NCBI GenBank assembly: GCA_020062265.1
Contig: JAGUWR010000039.1
Location: 1-12,938, forward strand
Reading direction: 5' to 3'
Length of the DNA stretch: 12,938 bases
Source: Minisyncoccota bacterium
GTDB lineage: Bacteria; Patescibacteriota; Minisyncoccia; UBA6257; GWB1-50-10
Part shown: positions 6,223 through 12,796 of the stretch, piece after piece
Numbering within the stretch: the first letter of the stretch is position 1
Layout of the letters: every line of letters begins with the position of its first letter
Made by a program: the position numbers and the translations under genes
Notes under the pieces: generated by a model
Databases searched by the model: none
What the model was told of the DNA's origin: nothing
What the model saw: the letters and a program-made list of their open reading frames with translations, nothing else

Positions 6223-7920
6223 ATGACGCCAAAAACAAGAATAATTACGCGGCGCGAAGAACCGGTTCGTTTTGCTGCCCTCGGCGGTCTTGAAGAAATC
6301 GGCCGCAATATGATGTTCTTTGAATACAAAAATGAAACTATTATCATTGACGCCGGCCTTCAATTCCCGGAAGAAGAAACGCCGGGCATTGACTACATCA
6401 TCCCCAACGTCACTTATCTTGAAGAAAGAAAAAAGAACATTAAGGGCCTTATTATCACCCACGGCCACTATGACCACATCGGCGCTATTCCTTACATTTT
6501 AGACAAGCTCGGCAATCCGCCGATTTATGCGACCGAAATAACAAGAGAGATTATTTTAAAACGTCAAGAAGATTTTCCGAATTCGCCGAAACCGATTTTT
6601 ATAATGGTCAAAAGTGGTGAAATTCACAAATTTGGGCAATACTTCACCGCCGAATTTTTCGATGTCATCCACAACATCCCCGAAGGAATCGGGATTATTC
6701 TTCACACACCAATTGGCAAAATCGTTAACCCCGGCGAATTCAAATTTGATTACGACCACGACGGCAAACCCCGAGGACTCGATATTTGGAAACGGGTCGG
6801 CGAGCAAGGAATCCATACTCTTATGCTTGACTCAACCGGCGCCGAAACGCCCGGCTGGTCGCTCTCCGAGAGAGTTGTCGAACGAGAATTGGAAAAACTA
6901 TTTAAAGCGGCGCCGGGAAGAATTTTAACCGCCACTTTCTCTTCTCTTCTTGACCGGCTTGCCGAAATCATCAAAATCGCCGAAAAGCTAGGCCGGAAGG
7001 TAGCGATAAGCGGTTTCTCTATGAAAAGTAATATTCAGATTGCCCAAAATCTCGGCTATATGAAGATTCAAAAAGGAACGCTCATCCCGCTCGAAGAAAT
7101 CCACAAATACCGGGACGAAAAATTACTGATTCTCTGTACTGGCGCTCAGGGCGAACCCAATGCCAGCTTGATGCGTATTGCCAACAGAGAACACCGCCAC
7201 ATTAAACTAAAACCCGCCGATACTCTTATTCTTTCTTCGTCGATTGTCCCGGGTAATGAGCGGAGCGTCCAGATTCTTAAAGATAATCTCGCCCGCCAAG
7301 GACCGACCATCTATCATTTTAAAATGCTTGACATCCACTCCTCCGGCCATGCGCCGCAGGAAGAACTTAAAACCGTAATGAAATTAATTAAGCCGAAATT
7401 CTTTCTGCCGATTCACGGTTATTATTTTATGAGAATGCGCAATGCTAAACACGCCCAAGAAATGCTTGGTTTGAAACCGGAAGAGACGATTCTGACCGAC
7501 AACGGTCGGATGGTTGAATTTCATCCCAATCATCTCCGTCTCACCAGCGAACAAATACCGGCCTATTATGTTATGGTTGATGGTCTTGGTGTCGGCGACG
7601 TTGGCGAAGTTGTTCTCCGCGACCGACGGGCCCTCGCCCAAGAAGGAATGGTGGTGATAATCACCACGCTCGGCAGACAAAACGGCCGCATTCTCAAAAA
7701 TCCCGACATCATTTCCCGCGGCTTTATTTACTTGAAAGAAAGTCAACAACTTCTCGAAGACGTCCGTCGGAGAATTCGCGGCATCATTAGCCGCATCCCT
7801 TTTCGCCAGCCGCTCGACGCCGACTATGCGAAGACCTTGATTCGCGACCAAATCGGCCAGTTCCTGTATAATAAAACCAAACGCCGGCCAATGATTCTCC
7901 CGGTAATAATTGAAATATAA
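6223..7920 (+). CDS. rnj: Ribonuclease J
   Basis: The 565-residue protein has the RNase J layout: a metallo-beta-lactamase core, an inserted beta-CASP domain and a C-terminal domain. The metal-binding motif HGHYDHIG is at 80-87 (H80, H82, D84, H85). H150 lies in IHNIPEG and D203 in LDSTG. The beta-CASP signatures include GFSMKSN near 264-270 and CTGAQGEP at 305-312. HSSGHA gives H372 and H376, and PIHGYY gives H398. All expected Zn ligands are present. RNase J is a 5'-to-3' exoribonuclease, often also an endonuclease, that prefers 5'-monophosphate RNA and matures or degrades transcripts in the cytoplasm. It is the last gene of the operon, and tRNA cleavage upstream would leave its mRNA with an 18-nt leader. 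No Shine-Dalgarno box is seen. Tyr at 83, where many bacterial homologues have Glu, falls at a non-ligand position. Confidence 0.96.
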   Translation: MTPKTRIITRREEPVRFAALGGLEEIGRNMMFFEYKNETIIIDAGLQFPEEETPGIDYIIPNVTYLEERKKNIKGLIITHGHYDHIGAIPYILDKLGNPPIYATEITREIILKRQEDFPNSPKPIFIMVKSGEIHKFGQYFTAEFFDVIHNIPEGIGIILHTPIGKIVNPGEFKFDYDHDGKPRGLDIWKRVGEQGIHTLMLDSTGAETPGWSLSERVVERELEKLFKAAPGRILTATFSSLLDRLAEIIKIAEKLGRKVAISGFSMKSNIQIAQNLGYMKIQKGTLIPLEEIHKYRDEKLLILCTGAQGEPNASLMRIANREHRHIKLKPADTLILSSSIVPGNERSVQILKDNLARQGPTIYHFKMLDIHSSGHAPQEELKTVMKLIKPKFFLPIHGYYFMRMRNAKHAQEMLGLKPEETILTDNGRMVEFHPNHLRLTSEQIPAYYVMVDGLGVGDVGEVVLRDRRALAQEGMVVIITTLGRQNGRILKNPDIISRGFIYLKESQQLLEDVRRRIRGIISRIPFRQPLDADYAKTLIRDQIGQFLYNKTKRRPMILPVIIEI

Positions 7921-7962
7921 AATGACCCAATCATCAACCCAATCGCCCAACAATATCTCTTG

Positions 7963-7996
7963 TCTTCAAAATCTTCCATATGGAAGATTTTGAAGA
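7963..7996. repeat. Perfect 34-bp palindrome between rnj and trpS
   Basis: Two 17-nt arms (7963-7979 and 7980-7996) are exact reverse complements with no spacer, centred on CCATATGG. It lies 42 nt after the rnj stop and 40 nt before the trpS start. As RNA it could form a stem of about 15 bp. There is no U-tract on either side, so it is not a canonical intrinsic terminator. It could block read-through, protect the 3' end of rnj mRNA, or be a site for a dimeric protein. Only the symmetry is certain. Confidence 0.75.
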
Positions 7997-8036
7997 TGGG
8001 TGTTAAAAAATTGAATAAATAATATAGAATGAAGCT

Positions 8037-9035
8037 ATGAATAATAAAAAACCGATTCTTATTTCTGGCGTCCAGTCCACGGGGGGGCTCCACGCGGGGA
8101 ATTATCTTGGTGCGCTCCAGAACTTTGTCGCGCTCCAGAACTCCGGCAAATACCAGTGCTTTTTCTTCGTCGCCGACTACCATTCTCTAAACGAAGATTT
8201 TAATCCTAAAGAAAAACCAAAACAAATACTGGAGGTGGTTTTAAGTTTTCTGGCTGCAGGCATAAACCCAAAGGAATCGGTTGTTTTTGTTCAGTCTGCA
8301 GTGCCGATGCATGCTGAACTGACGGTGATTCTAAATAATTTTGCTCCCTTTGGCGAACTTAAAAGGATGGCCCAATTCAAAGATAAATCCGAAGCCGCGC
8401 CGCAAAATGTTAACGTTGGCCTTTTTGATTATCCCGTCCTTATGGCCGCTGACGTTTTACTTTATGACGCTACAGTCGTGCCAGTTGGCGAAGATCAATT
8501 ACAACATCTTGAACTTGCACGAACCCTCGCTAGAAAATTCAACGCCAGATTCGGTAAAACCTTCATAGAGCCCAAACCCCTACTAACCCTAACGCCTCGT
8601 TTAATGGGTTTGGACGACCCGAACAAAAAAATGTCCAAATCCCATCCAGCCGGCTGTCTATTTTTGGACGATTCGCCGAAAGTTATCAAAGAAAAAATAA
8701 TGCGCGCCACTACCGATTCTGGCAAAAAAATAAAATATGATGAAAAGAATAAACCGGGCATCAGCAATCTCCTTCTTATTTATTCGGCATTGAGTAATAA
8801 ACCAGTAAAAACGATTGAAAAGATGTATAAAAACAAAGGTTATGCTGAATTTAAAAAAGATTTAGCCGAAGTAGTCATAAGGGTCCTGATGCCGTTCCAA
8901 AAAAGAAAGAAATTACTAAAAACTAACAAACAAAAACTAAAAACTATTATTGCGGCCGGTAATAAAAAAGCCGAAATTGTTGCCAATAAAAAAATAATTG
9001 AAATTAAAAAGAAAATCGGTTTAACTATAATATGA
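8037..9035 (+). CDS. trpS: Tryptophan--tRNA ligase
   Basis: The 332-residue protein is a full-length class Ic synthetase. It starts ILISGVQSTGGLHAGNYLGA, which holds the HIGH-equivalent (LHAGN) at about residues 18-22. FPVADYHSL-type (here FFVADYHSL) and EDQLQHLELAR motifs typical of TrpRS follow, and DDPNKKMSKSHP carries an exact KMSKS. It charges tRNA-Trp with tryptophan in the cytoplasm. The ATG at 8037 gives the usual start 5-7 residues before the first strand. There is no Shine-Dalgarno box; TATAGA at 8023-8028 might be a -10, but then the leader would be only a few bases, so I do not call a promoter. The gene ends with TGA, which shows that UGA is a stop codon here. The C-terminus is strikingly Lys-rich. 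Confidence 0.95.
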   Translation: MNNKKPILISGVQSTGGLHAGNYLGALQNFVALQNSGKYQCFFFVADYHSLNEDFNPKEKPKQILEVVLSFLAAGINPKESVVFVQSAVPMHAELTVILNNFAPFGELKRMAQFKDKSEAAPQNVNVGLFDYPVLMAADVLLYDATVVPVGEDQLQHLELARTLARKFNARFGKTFIEPKPLLTLTPRLMGLDDPNKKMSKSHPAGCLFLDDSPKVIKEKIMRATTDSGKKIKYDEKNKPGISNLLLIYSALSNKPVKTIEKMYKNKGYAEFKKDLAEVVIRVLMPFQKRKKLLKTNKQKLKTIIAAGNKKAEIVANKKIIEIKKKIGLTII

Positions 9036-9080
9036 GAACAAAAGGTCGTTTATTTATTCTTCAATATTTAATTAAAAACA

Positions 9081-9239
9081 ATGCCTGAAAAAATTGAAAA
9101 GCAGATATCGGAATCGGACAACCCAAAATATCCTTACCATGTTATTGAACCTGATACAGGGGTTGATGTAAGTTTTCAAACAGAACAAGAAAGACAACAA
9201 TGGATTGAGGAAGAACAAGCAAGAAGAAAAGAAAAATAA
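9081..9239 (+). CDS. Hypothetical 52-residue acidic/charged protein
   Basis: ATG 9081 to TAA 9237-9239 encodes 52 residues, beginning MPEKIEKQISESDNPKYPYH and ending in a charged tail WIEEEQARRKEK. The middle, YHVIEPDTGVDVSFQTEQERQQWIEEE, could form a short beta hairpin followed by a helix. There is no membrane segment, signal peptide or Cys motif. I do not recognise it. It starts 45 nt after trpS on the same strand, so read-through from trpS is the simplest expression route, and it converges on ileS with only 4 nt between the stop codons. The composition looks like a real cytosolic protein and it fills the gap neatly, but its short length leaves doubt. Confidence 0.5.
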   Translation: MPEKIEKQISESDNPKYPYHVIEPDTGVDVSFQTEQERQQWIEEEQARRKEK

Positions 9240-9243
9240 ATTA

Positions 9244-12200
9244 TTATATTTTTCTTAAACCCAACCAAATCGGCCAATCTTCTAATTTAGTTTCCAATTC
9301 AATGCCAAATTTAGTTGAACGCTTGTATTCAATCATTTTTGCGTTAATCTCGCTTTTGAGAAATTTTTCGTTCTTTTGGACTACGTAGTTCAACTCCACT
9401 GGCAACTCGACCACTAAAATTATTTTGTCTTTCGGCTGTAGTTTCGCGTCCTGCCTTAAATCCTGAACCAACCTGATAAATTCCCTTAGCCAACCTTCTT
9501 CTTTAAGTTCGTGAGTGAGAGTGATATCAAGCCAAATCTCCTCCTTCAACTCTGGATCAATCTGAACTTCCTTAACATTGACTTCGTCTTTCAGAATATT
9601 TAGTAATTCTTTATTTGTGATTTGGAATTTGGATTTTGGAATTTTAAGCTTTGCTAGTGGTTGTCTTACCCTAATGCCGGCTTGTGCTCTTTTTGCTAAT
9701 ACTAATGAAGCTAACCTCCGAATTTCTGCCATATCTTTCAAAAGCTTTTCATCTTTCGCTTGCCCTAAACCGCGTCGGAGGGGCCAATTTTCAAGATGAA
9801 CCGAGAAAGACCTATCGGTCGTCCTATTGGCCCCGTTGGTCTTATTGGTTTTATTGATCTTATGGGGCTTATTGGACCGATAGGACTGATAAAGCGCTTC
9901 GGCAAAGAACGGCGTAAATGGCGCTAAAAGTTTACTTAAATTAACCAAAACATAATCCAAGGTTTGGGAAGCTGCTTGATAATCTTTGTTTTTTGCTTGC
10001 CCGCCATGGCCTTTGGCGACGGCGGAAAAACGGCGCCGGGAACGCCGGATATACCAACGCGACAAATCGCCGACAAATTCTTCAATCATCTTAGCAGCGT
10101 TACCTGCATCATAACTATCGAGATATTTAGCGGTTTGAGCAACGGCCTCGTTTAACTTTGCTAAAATCCATTTATCGAGAACGTGAGTAACTGGTAATTG
10201 GTAATTGGTAATTGGTAATTTCTTGGCGTAAGTACCAAAAAAAACAAACGAGTTATAAACCAACAAAATAAACTGTCTTAAAACTTTGGCTAAATCGGTC
10301 TCATCAAATTTTTTCGGTTCGCCCGGCGAATTGATAGTATAAAAAAACCAACGGACAGTGTCAGCGCCATACTTTTCAACCATTTGCCAGGGATCAACGA
10401 TGTTGTCCTTGGACTTGGACATTTTTTGCCCGTTTTTATCAAGAACGAGACCGTGCGAAATCACGTTTTTGTAAGGCCGGCCTTTATTAAGAAGAACCCC
10501 CACCGCCAGCAGGGTATAAAACCACCCCCGGGTTTGATCCACGCCTTCAGCAATATAATCCGCCGGATAGTCCGCCTCCGAAGCGAACGGCATAGAACCG
10601 GAATCAAACCAAGCATCCACAATCTCTTTAACTCGGCTCATTTTTCGCCCGCATTTAGAGCAAGGAAAAATTACGGCATCAATATAAGGACGGTGTAAAT
10701 CCATAAAACCGAACTCATTCCTTGGCACTTTTCTTAATTCAACTTTTATTGCCTCTCCGGTTTTTATAAAATCCTCCCCGCGTTTCTGTTTCTCTCTCAC
10801 CGCCGTTTCTTCATCCCACCCGCGCATAACGCTTTCAAGCGCCCAATGAACGTATTCATGACTGATAATAATAAAAGTTTTGCCCCCGTATTTTTTTTCA
10901 ATTTCACTTATAAAGACGAATGTTCTCTTAGCTACGTCGCGGAGCGTTTCGCCGCCCGGTGCCGATTTGCTGAATTTTTCTAAATCTGAAGAAAAATGGG
11001 CATGGTATTCGGGAACTGACCTTCCTTGAAAAACGCCAAAATCAACCTCGCGAAGCCGTTTATCATAGACAATCTTGACGTCGAGTTCTCGACCGAGAAT
11101 CTTAGCCGTTTCTTTTGCCCGAGTTAAATCCGAGGAAAAAATGAAATCAATTTTTTCCTTCGCCAGCTGGCGAATTAATTTCTTGGCTAATAATTCGATT
11201 TGTTTTATTCCTTTAAGAGTAAGGTGAAATTTTTCCCTTTCCGGCCAAAAATTAATAATATTTTTAAGATTCGACTCCGCTTCGCCGTGACGGACTAAAA
11301 TATAACGGTTTCTTGTTTTCCTTGCTACTGCTTCAAGTTCGGCAATACTGCCGATAACCTTTTGATGATTGCAATTTTCACAAATCCAGACCGGCAGCGG
11401 CGTTCCCCAGTAGCGTTCGCGCGAAAAGTTCCAGTCCTTAACTTCTTTCAGCCACTCGCCGAAGCGGCCATGCTTTAAATGACTTGGTATCCAGTTAATT
11501 TTTTCGTTTTCTCTGAGAAGATTCTTTTTAAATTTACTCATCGCCACGAACCAGGAATCTCTCGCGTAGTAAAGGAGCGGTGTACCGCAACGCCAGCAAA
11601 AAGGGTAATCGTGTGAATGAACTTCGGTTTTTAATAAGTAGTTTTTAGCTCTAAGATGATTGATGATTTTTTGCTCGGTTTTTGGATTTTTAACATATAA
11701 ACCAACCAACCCGGGCGCGTCTTTTGTAAATTTACCTTGTTCGTCAACGGTGTGATGTTGAAGTAACCCGACCTTTTTGCCGAGCTCGTAGTCGTCTTCA
11801 CCGTACATCACCGCCGTGTGGACTATGCCGGTCCCGTCTTCGGTTGTCACAAAATCAGCCGGATAAATTTTGTAAGAATTTTTGTGCTTTAGTGTTTTAA
11901 TGTCAAAAAGCGGTTCATAGCTTAAACCGACTAAATTTCTGCCTTTAAATTCTTTAACAACGTAATGCTCTTCGCTAAGAATTGACAAGCGCTCTTTTGC
12001 AAGAACGTAAAATTCCTTACCAATCCGCGCCTTAACATAATCTACTTTAGGGTTTACCGCCAAAGCCACGTTACCCGGTAATGTCCAAGGGGTAGTCGTC
12101 CAAGAAAGAATATATGTCCTATCGGTCCTATCAGTCCTATCGGATTTTATCTTGAATTTTACATAAACTGATTGCTCCTTAATTTCTTCATAGCCGAGAG

Positions 12201-12780
12201 CAAGCTCGTGAGATGAAAGAGCGGTGCCGCAGCGAGTACACCAGGGCATTACTTTATGGCCTTTGTAAAGCAATTTCTTTTTTGCAATTTGCGAAATTAT
12301 CCACCAAAGCATTTCAATGTAAGAATTCTCGTAAGTGATGTAAGGATGCTTCAGGTCTAACCAAAAACCGATACGTTCGGTCAATCTCTCCCATTCATCT
12401 TTATAGCGCCAGACCGATTCCCTACACTTTTGATTGAAAGCGGCAATACCGTATTTTTCTATTTCTTTTTTTGATTTAAGACCAAGGACTTTTTCAACTT
12501 CTATTTCCACGGGTAGACCGTGAGTATCCCAGCCAGCCTGCCGCGGCACAAAAAAACCGCGCATGGTTTTATAACGCAAAATAACGTCTTTGAAAGCCCT
12601 GGATAAAACATGATGAATACCCGGTCGGCCGTTGGCGGTCGGCGGTCCCTCATAGAACACGAATTTTTTCTTTTTGGCGTTCTTTTTTAGGGTTTTTTCA
12701 AAAATCTGGTTCTCCCGCCAGAATTTCAATATTTTTTTTTCAATCTCCGGCAAAAAATTTTTTTCTAATTTCTGAAACAT
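9244..12780 (-). CDS. ileS: Isoleucine--tRNA ligase with an inserted histidine-phosphatase domain
   Basis: From ATG 12780 the protein has 1178 residues (numbering used here). An in-frame ATG at 12819 would overlap argS and add 13 atypical residues. The synthetase body is of the GIHH type: GIHH at 54-57, CxxC 181/184 (WCTRCGTALSSHE), the TTTPWTLPGN editing entry, the GTGIVHTAVMYGEDD editing motif near 316-330, CxxC 395/398, CxxC 467/470, CxxC 707/710, WFDSGSMPFA, and KMSKS at 786-790, followed by the anticodon-binding region. It attaches Ile to tRNA-Ile and should edit misactivated Val. Residues about 491-687 are a histidine phosphatase domain with RHGEAESN (R497, H498), SSDLTRAKETA (R554), E578 and SHEYVHW (H641). 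Without it the enzyme would be about 980 residues. Four short repeat-derived expansions lie at about 214-222, 855-865, 968-992 and 1046-1057. Two tandem TAA stops end the gene. Confidence 0.95.
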   Translation of the reverse strand: MFQKLEKNFLPEIEKKILKFWRENQIFEKTLKKNAKKKKFVFYEGPPTANGRPGIHHVLSRAFKDVILRYKTMRGFFVPRQAGWDTHGLPVEIEVEKVLGLKSKKEIEKYGIAAFNQKCRESVWRYKDEWERLTERIGFWLDLKHPYITYENSYIEMLWWIISQIAKKKLLYKGHKVMPWCTRCGTALSSHELALGYEEIKEQSVYVKFKIKSDRTDRTDRTYILSWTTTPWTLPGNVALAVNPKVDYVKARIGKEFYVLAKERLSILSEEHYVVKEFKGRNLVGLSYEPLFDIKTLKHKNSYKIYPADFVTTEDGTGIVHTAVMYGEDDYELGKKVGLLQHHTVDEQGKFTKDAPGLVGLYVKNPKTEQKIINHLRAKNYLLKTEVHSHDYPFCWRCGTPLLYYARDSWFVAMSKFKKNLLRENEKINWIPSHLKHGRFGEWLKEVKDWNFSRERYWGTPLPVWICENCNHQKVIGSIAELEAVARKTRNRYILVRHGEAESNLKNIINFWPEREKFHLTLKGIKQIELLAKKLIRQLAKEKIDFIFSSDLTRAKETAKILGRELDVKIVYDKRLREVDFGVFQGRSVPEYHAHFSSDLEKFSKSAPGGETLRDVAKRTFVFISEIEKKYGGKTFIIISHEYVHWALESVMRGWDEETAVREKQKRGEDFIKTGEAIKVELRKVPRNEFGFMDLHRPYIDAVIFPCSKCGRKMSRVKEIVDAWFDSGSMPFASEADYPADYIAEGVDQTRGWFYTLLAVGVLLNKGRPYKNVISHGLVLDKNGQKMSKSKDNIVDPWQMVEKYGADTVRWFFYTINSPGEPKKFDETDLAKVLRQFILLVYNSFVFFGTYAKKLPITNYQLPVTHVLDKWILAKLNEAVAQTAKYLDSYDAGNAAKMIEEFVGDLSRWYIRRSRRRFSAVAKGHGGQAKNKDYQAASQTLDYVLVNLSKLLAPFTPFFAEALYQSYRSNKPHKINKTNKTNGANRTTDRSFSVHLENWPLRRGLGQAKDEKLLKDMAEIRRLASLVLAKRAQAGIRVRQPLAKLKIPKSKFQITNKELLNILKDEVNVKEVQIDPELKEEIWLDITLTHELKEEGWLREFIRLVQDLRQDAKLQPKDKIILVVELPVELNYVVQKNEKFLKSEINAKMIEYKRSTKFGIELETKLEDWPIWLGLRKI
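9614..9641. repeat. 7-bp tandem repeat inside ileS (tttggaa type)
   Basis: Four 7-nt units, tttgtga, tttggaa, tttggat and tttggaa, run without a gap. On the coding (minus) strand they give a Lys/Ile/Phe-rich stretch within KIPKSKFQITNK (IleS residues about 1046-1057). The unit differs from the gtaattg heptamer family elsewhere in the window. Confidence 0.6.
9810..9893. repeat. Degenerate 9-bp tandem repeat inside ileS (tcctattgg type)
   Basis: About eight 9-nt units of type tcctattgg, tcttattgg and gcttattgg run through this stretch. It begins with cctatcggt (9811-9819) and ends with its exact reverse complement accgatagg (9876-9884), so the ends are inverted. In ileS it encodes the Asn/Lys/Thr-rich insert around KINKTNKTNGANRTTDRS. 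The unit is the same as in the array at 12117-12143. Confidence 0.65.
10187..10221. repeat. 7-bp tandem repeat inside ileS (gtaattg type)
   Basis: Five 7-nt units: gtaactg, three exact gtaattg, and gtaattt. Because 7 is not a multiple of 3, the coding strand cycles through all frames and gives a 7-residue protein period, LPITNYQ then LPVT (IleS residues about 855-865). It sits just before the conserved LDKWILAKLN motif and matches the array in the HU leader. Confidence 0.75.
10720..11310 (-). other. Histidine phosphatase (PGM-like, branch 1) domain within ileS
   Basis: This part of ileS encodes about 197 residues with the ordered signatures of the histidine phosphatase superfamily. These are YILVRHGEAESN, LTLKGIKQ, FIFSSDLTRAKETAKIL, LREVDFGVFQGR, APGGETLRDVAKR and FIIISHEYVHW. 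The phospho-accepting His (498 in IleS numbering), its neighbouring Arg (497), the second Arg (554), the acid (Glu 578) and the second His (641) are all present, so the domain is probably active. Its substrate cannot be told from sequence. It lies in frame with synthetase sequence on both sides. Confidence 0.9.
12117..12143. repeat. 9-bp tandem repeat inside ileS (tcctatcgg type)
   Basis: Three units, tcctatcgg, tcctatcag and tcctatcgg, encode DRTDRTDRT on the minus strand (IleS residues about 214-222). The insert lies between strand VKFKI and the conserved YILSWTTTPWTLPGN, where other IleS proteins have a short loop. The unit recurs in the array at 9810-9893. Confidence 0.75.
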
Positions 12781-12796
12781 AATAATATTTTTTACC

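Noticed and set aside
7963..7996. Intrinsic terminator at the palindrome
   Set aside because: The stem is A/T-rich and no T-run follows on either strand, so I list it as a palindromic repeat of unknown role.
7921..8036. T-box riboswitch or trp attenuator before trpS
   Set aside because: No T-box consensus, no specifier loop, no leader peptide with Trp codons, and no terminator U-tract; only the palindrome stands out.
7384..8183. Minus-strand open frames opposite rnj and the trpS start
   Set aside because: Antisense shadows of RNase J and TrpRS; their translations carry no domain pattern.
682..9239. Alternative genetic code with UGA read as Gly
   Set aside because: trpS ends naturally at TGA with the expected length and no conserved protein in the window is interrupted by TGA.
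9614..10221. CRISPR-like repeat-spacer array
   Set aside because: Units are 7 or 9 bp, directly abutting, degenerate and inside a coding frame; there are no spacers and no cas genes.
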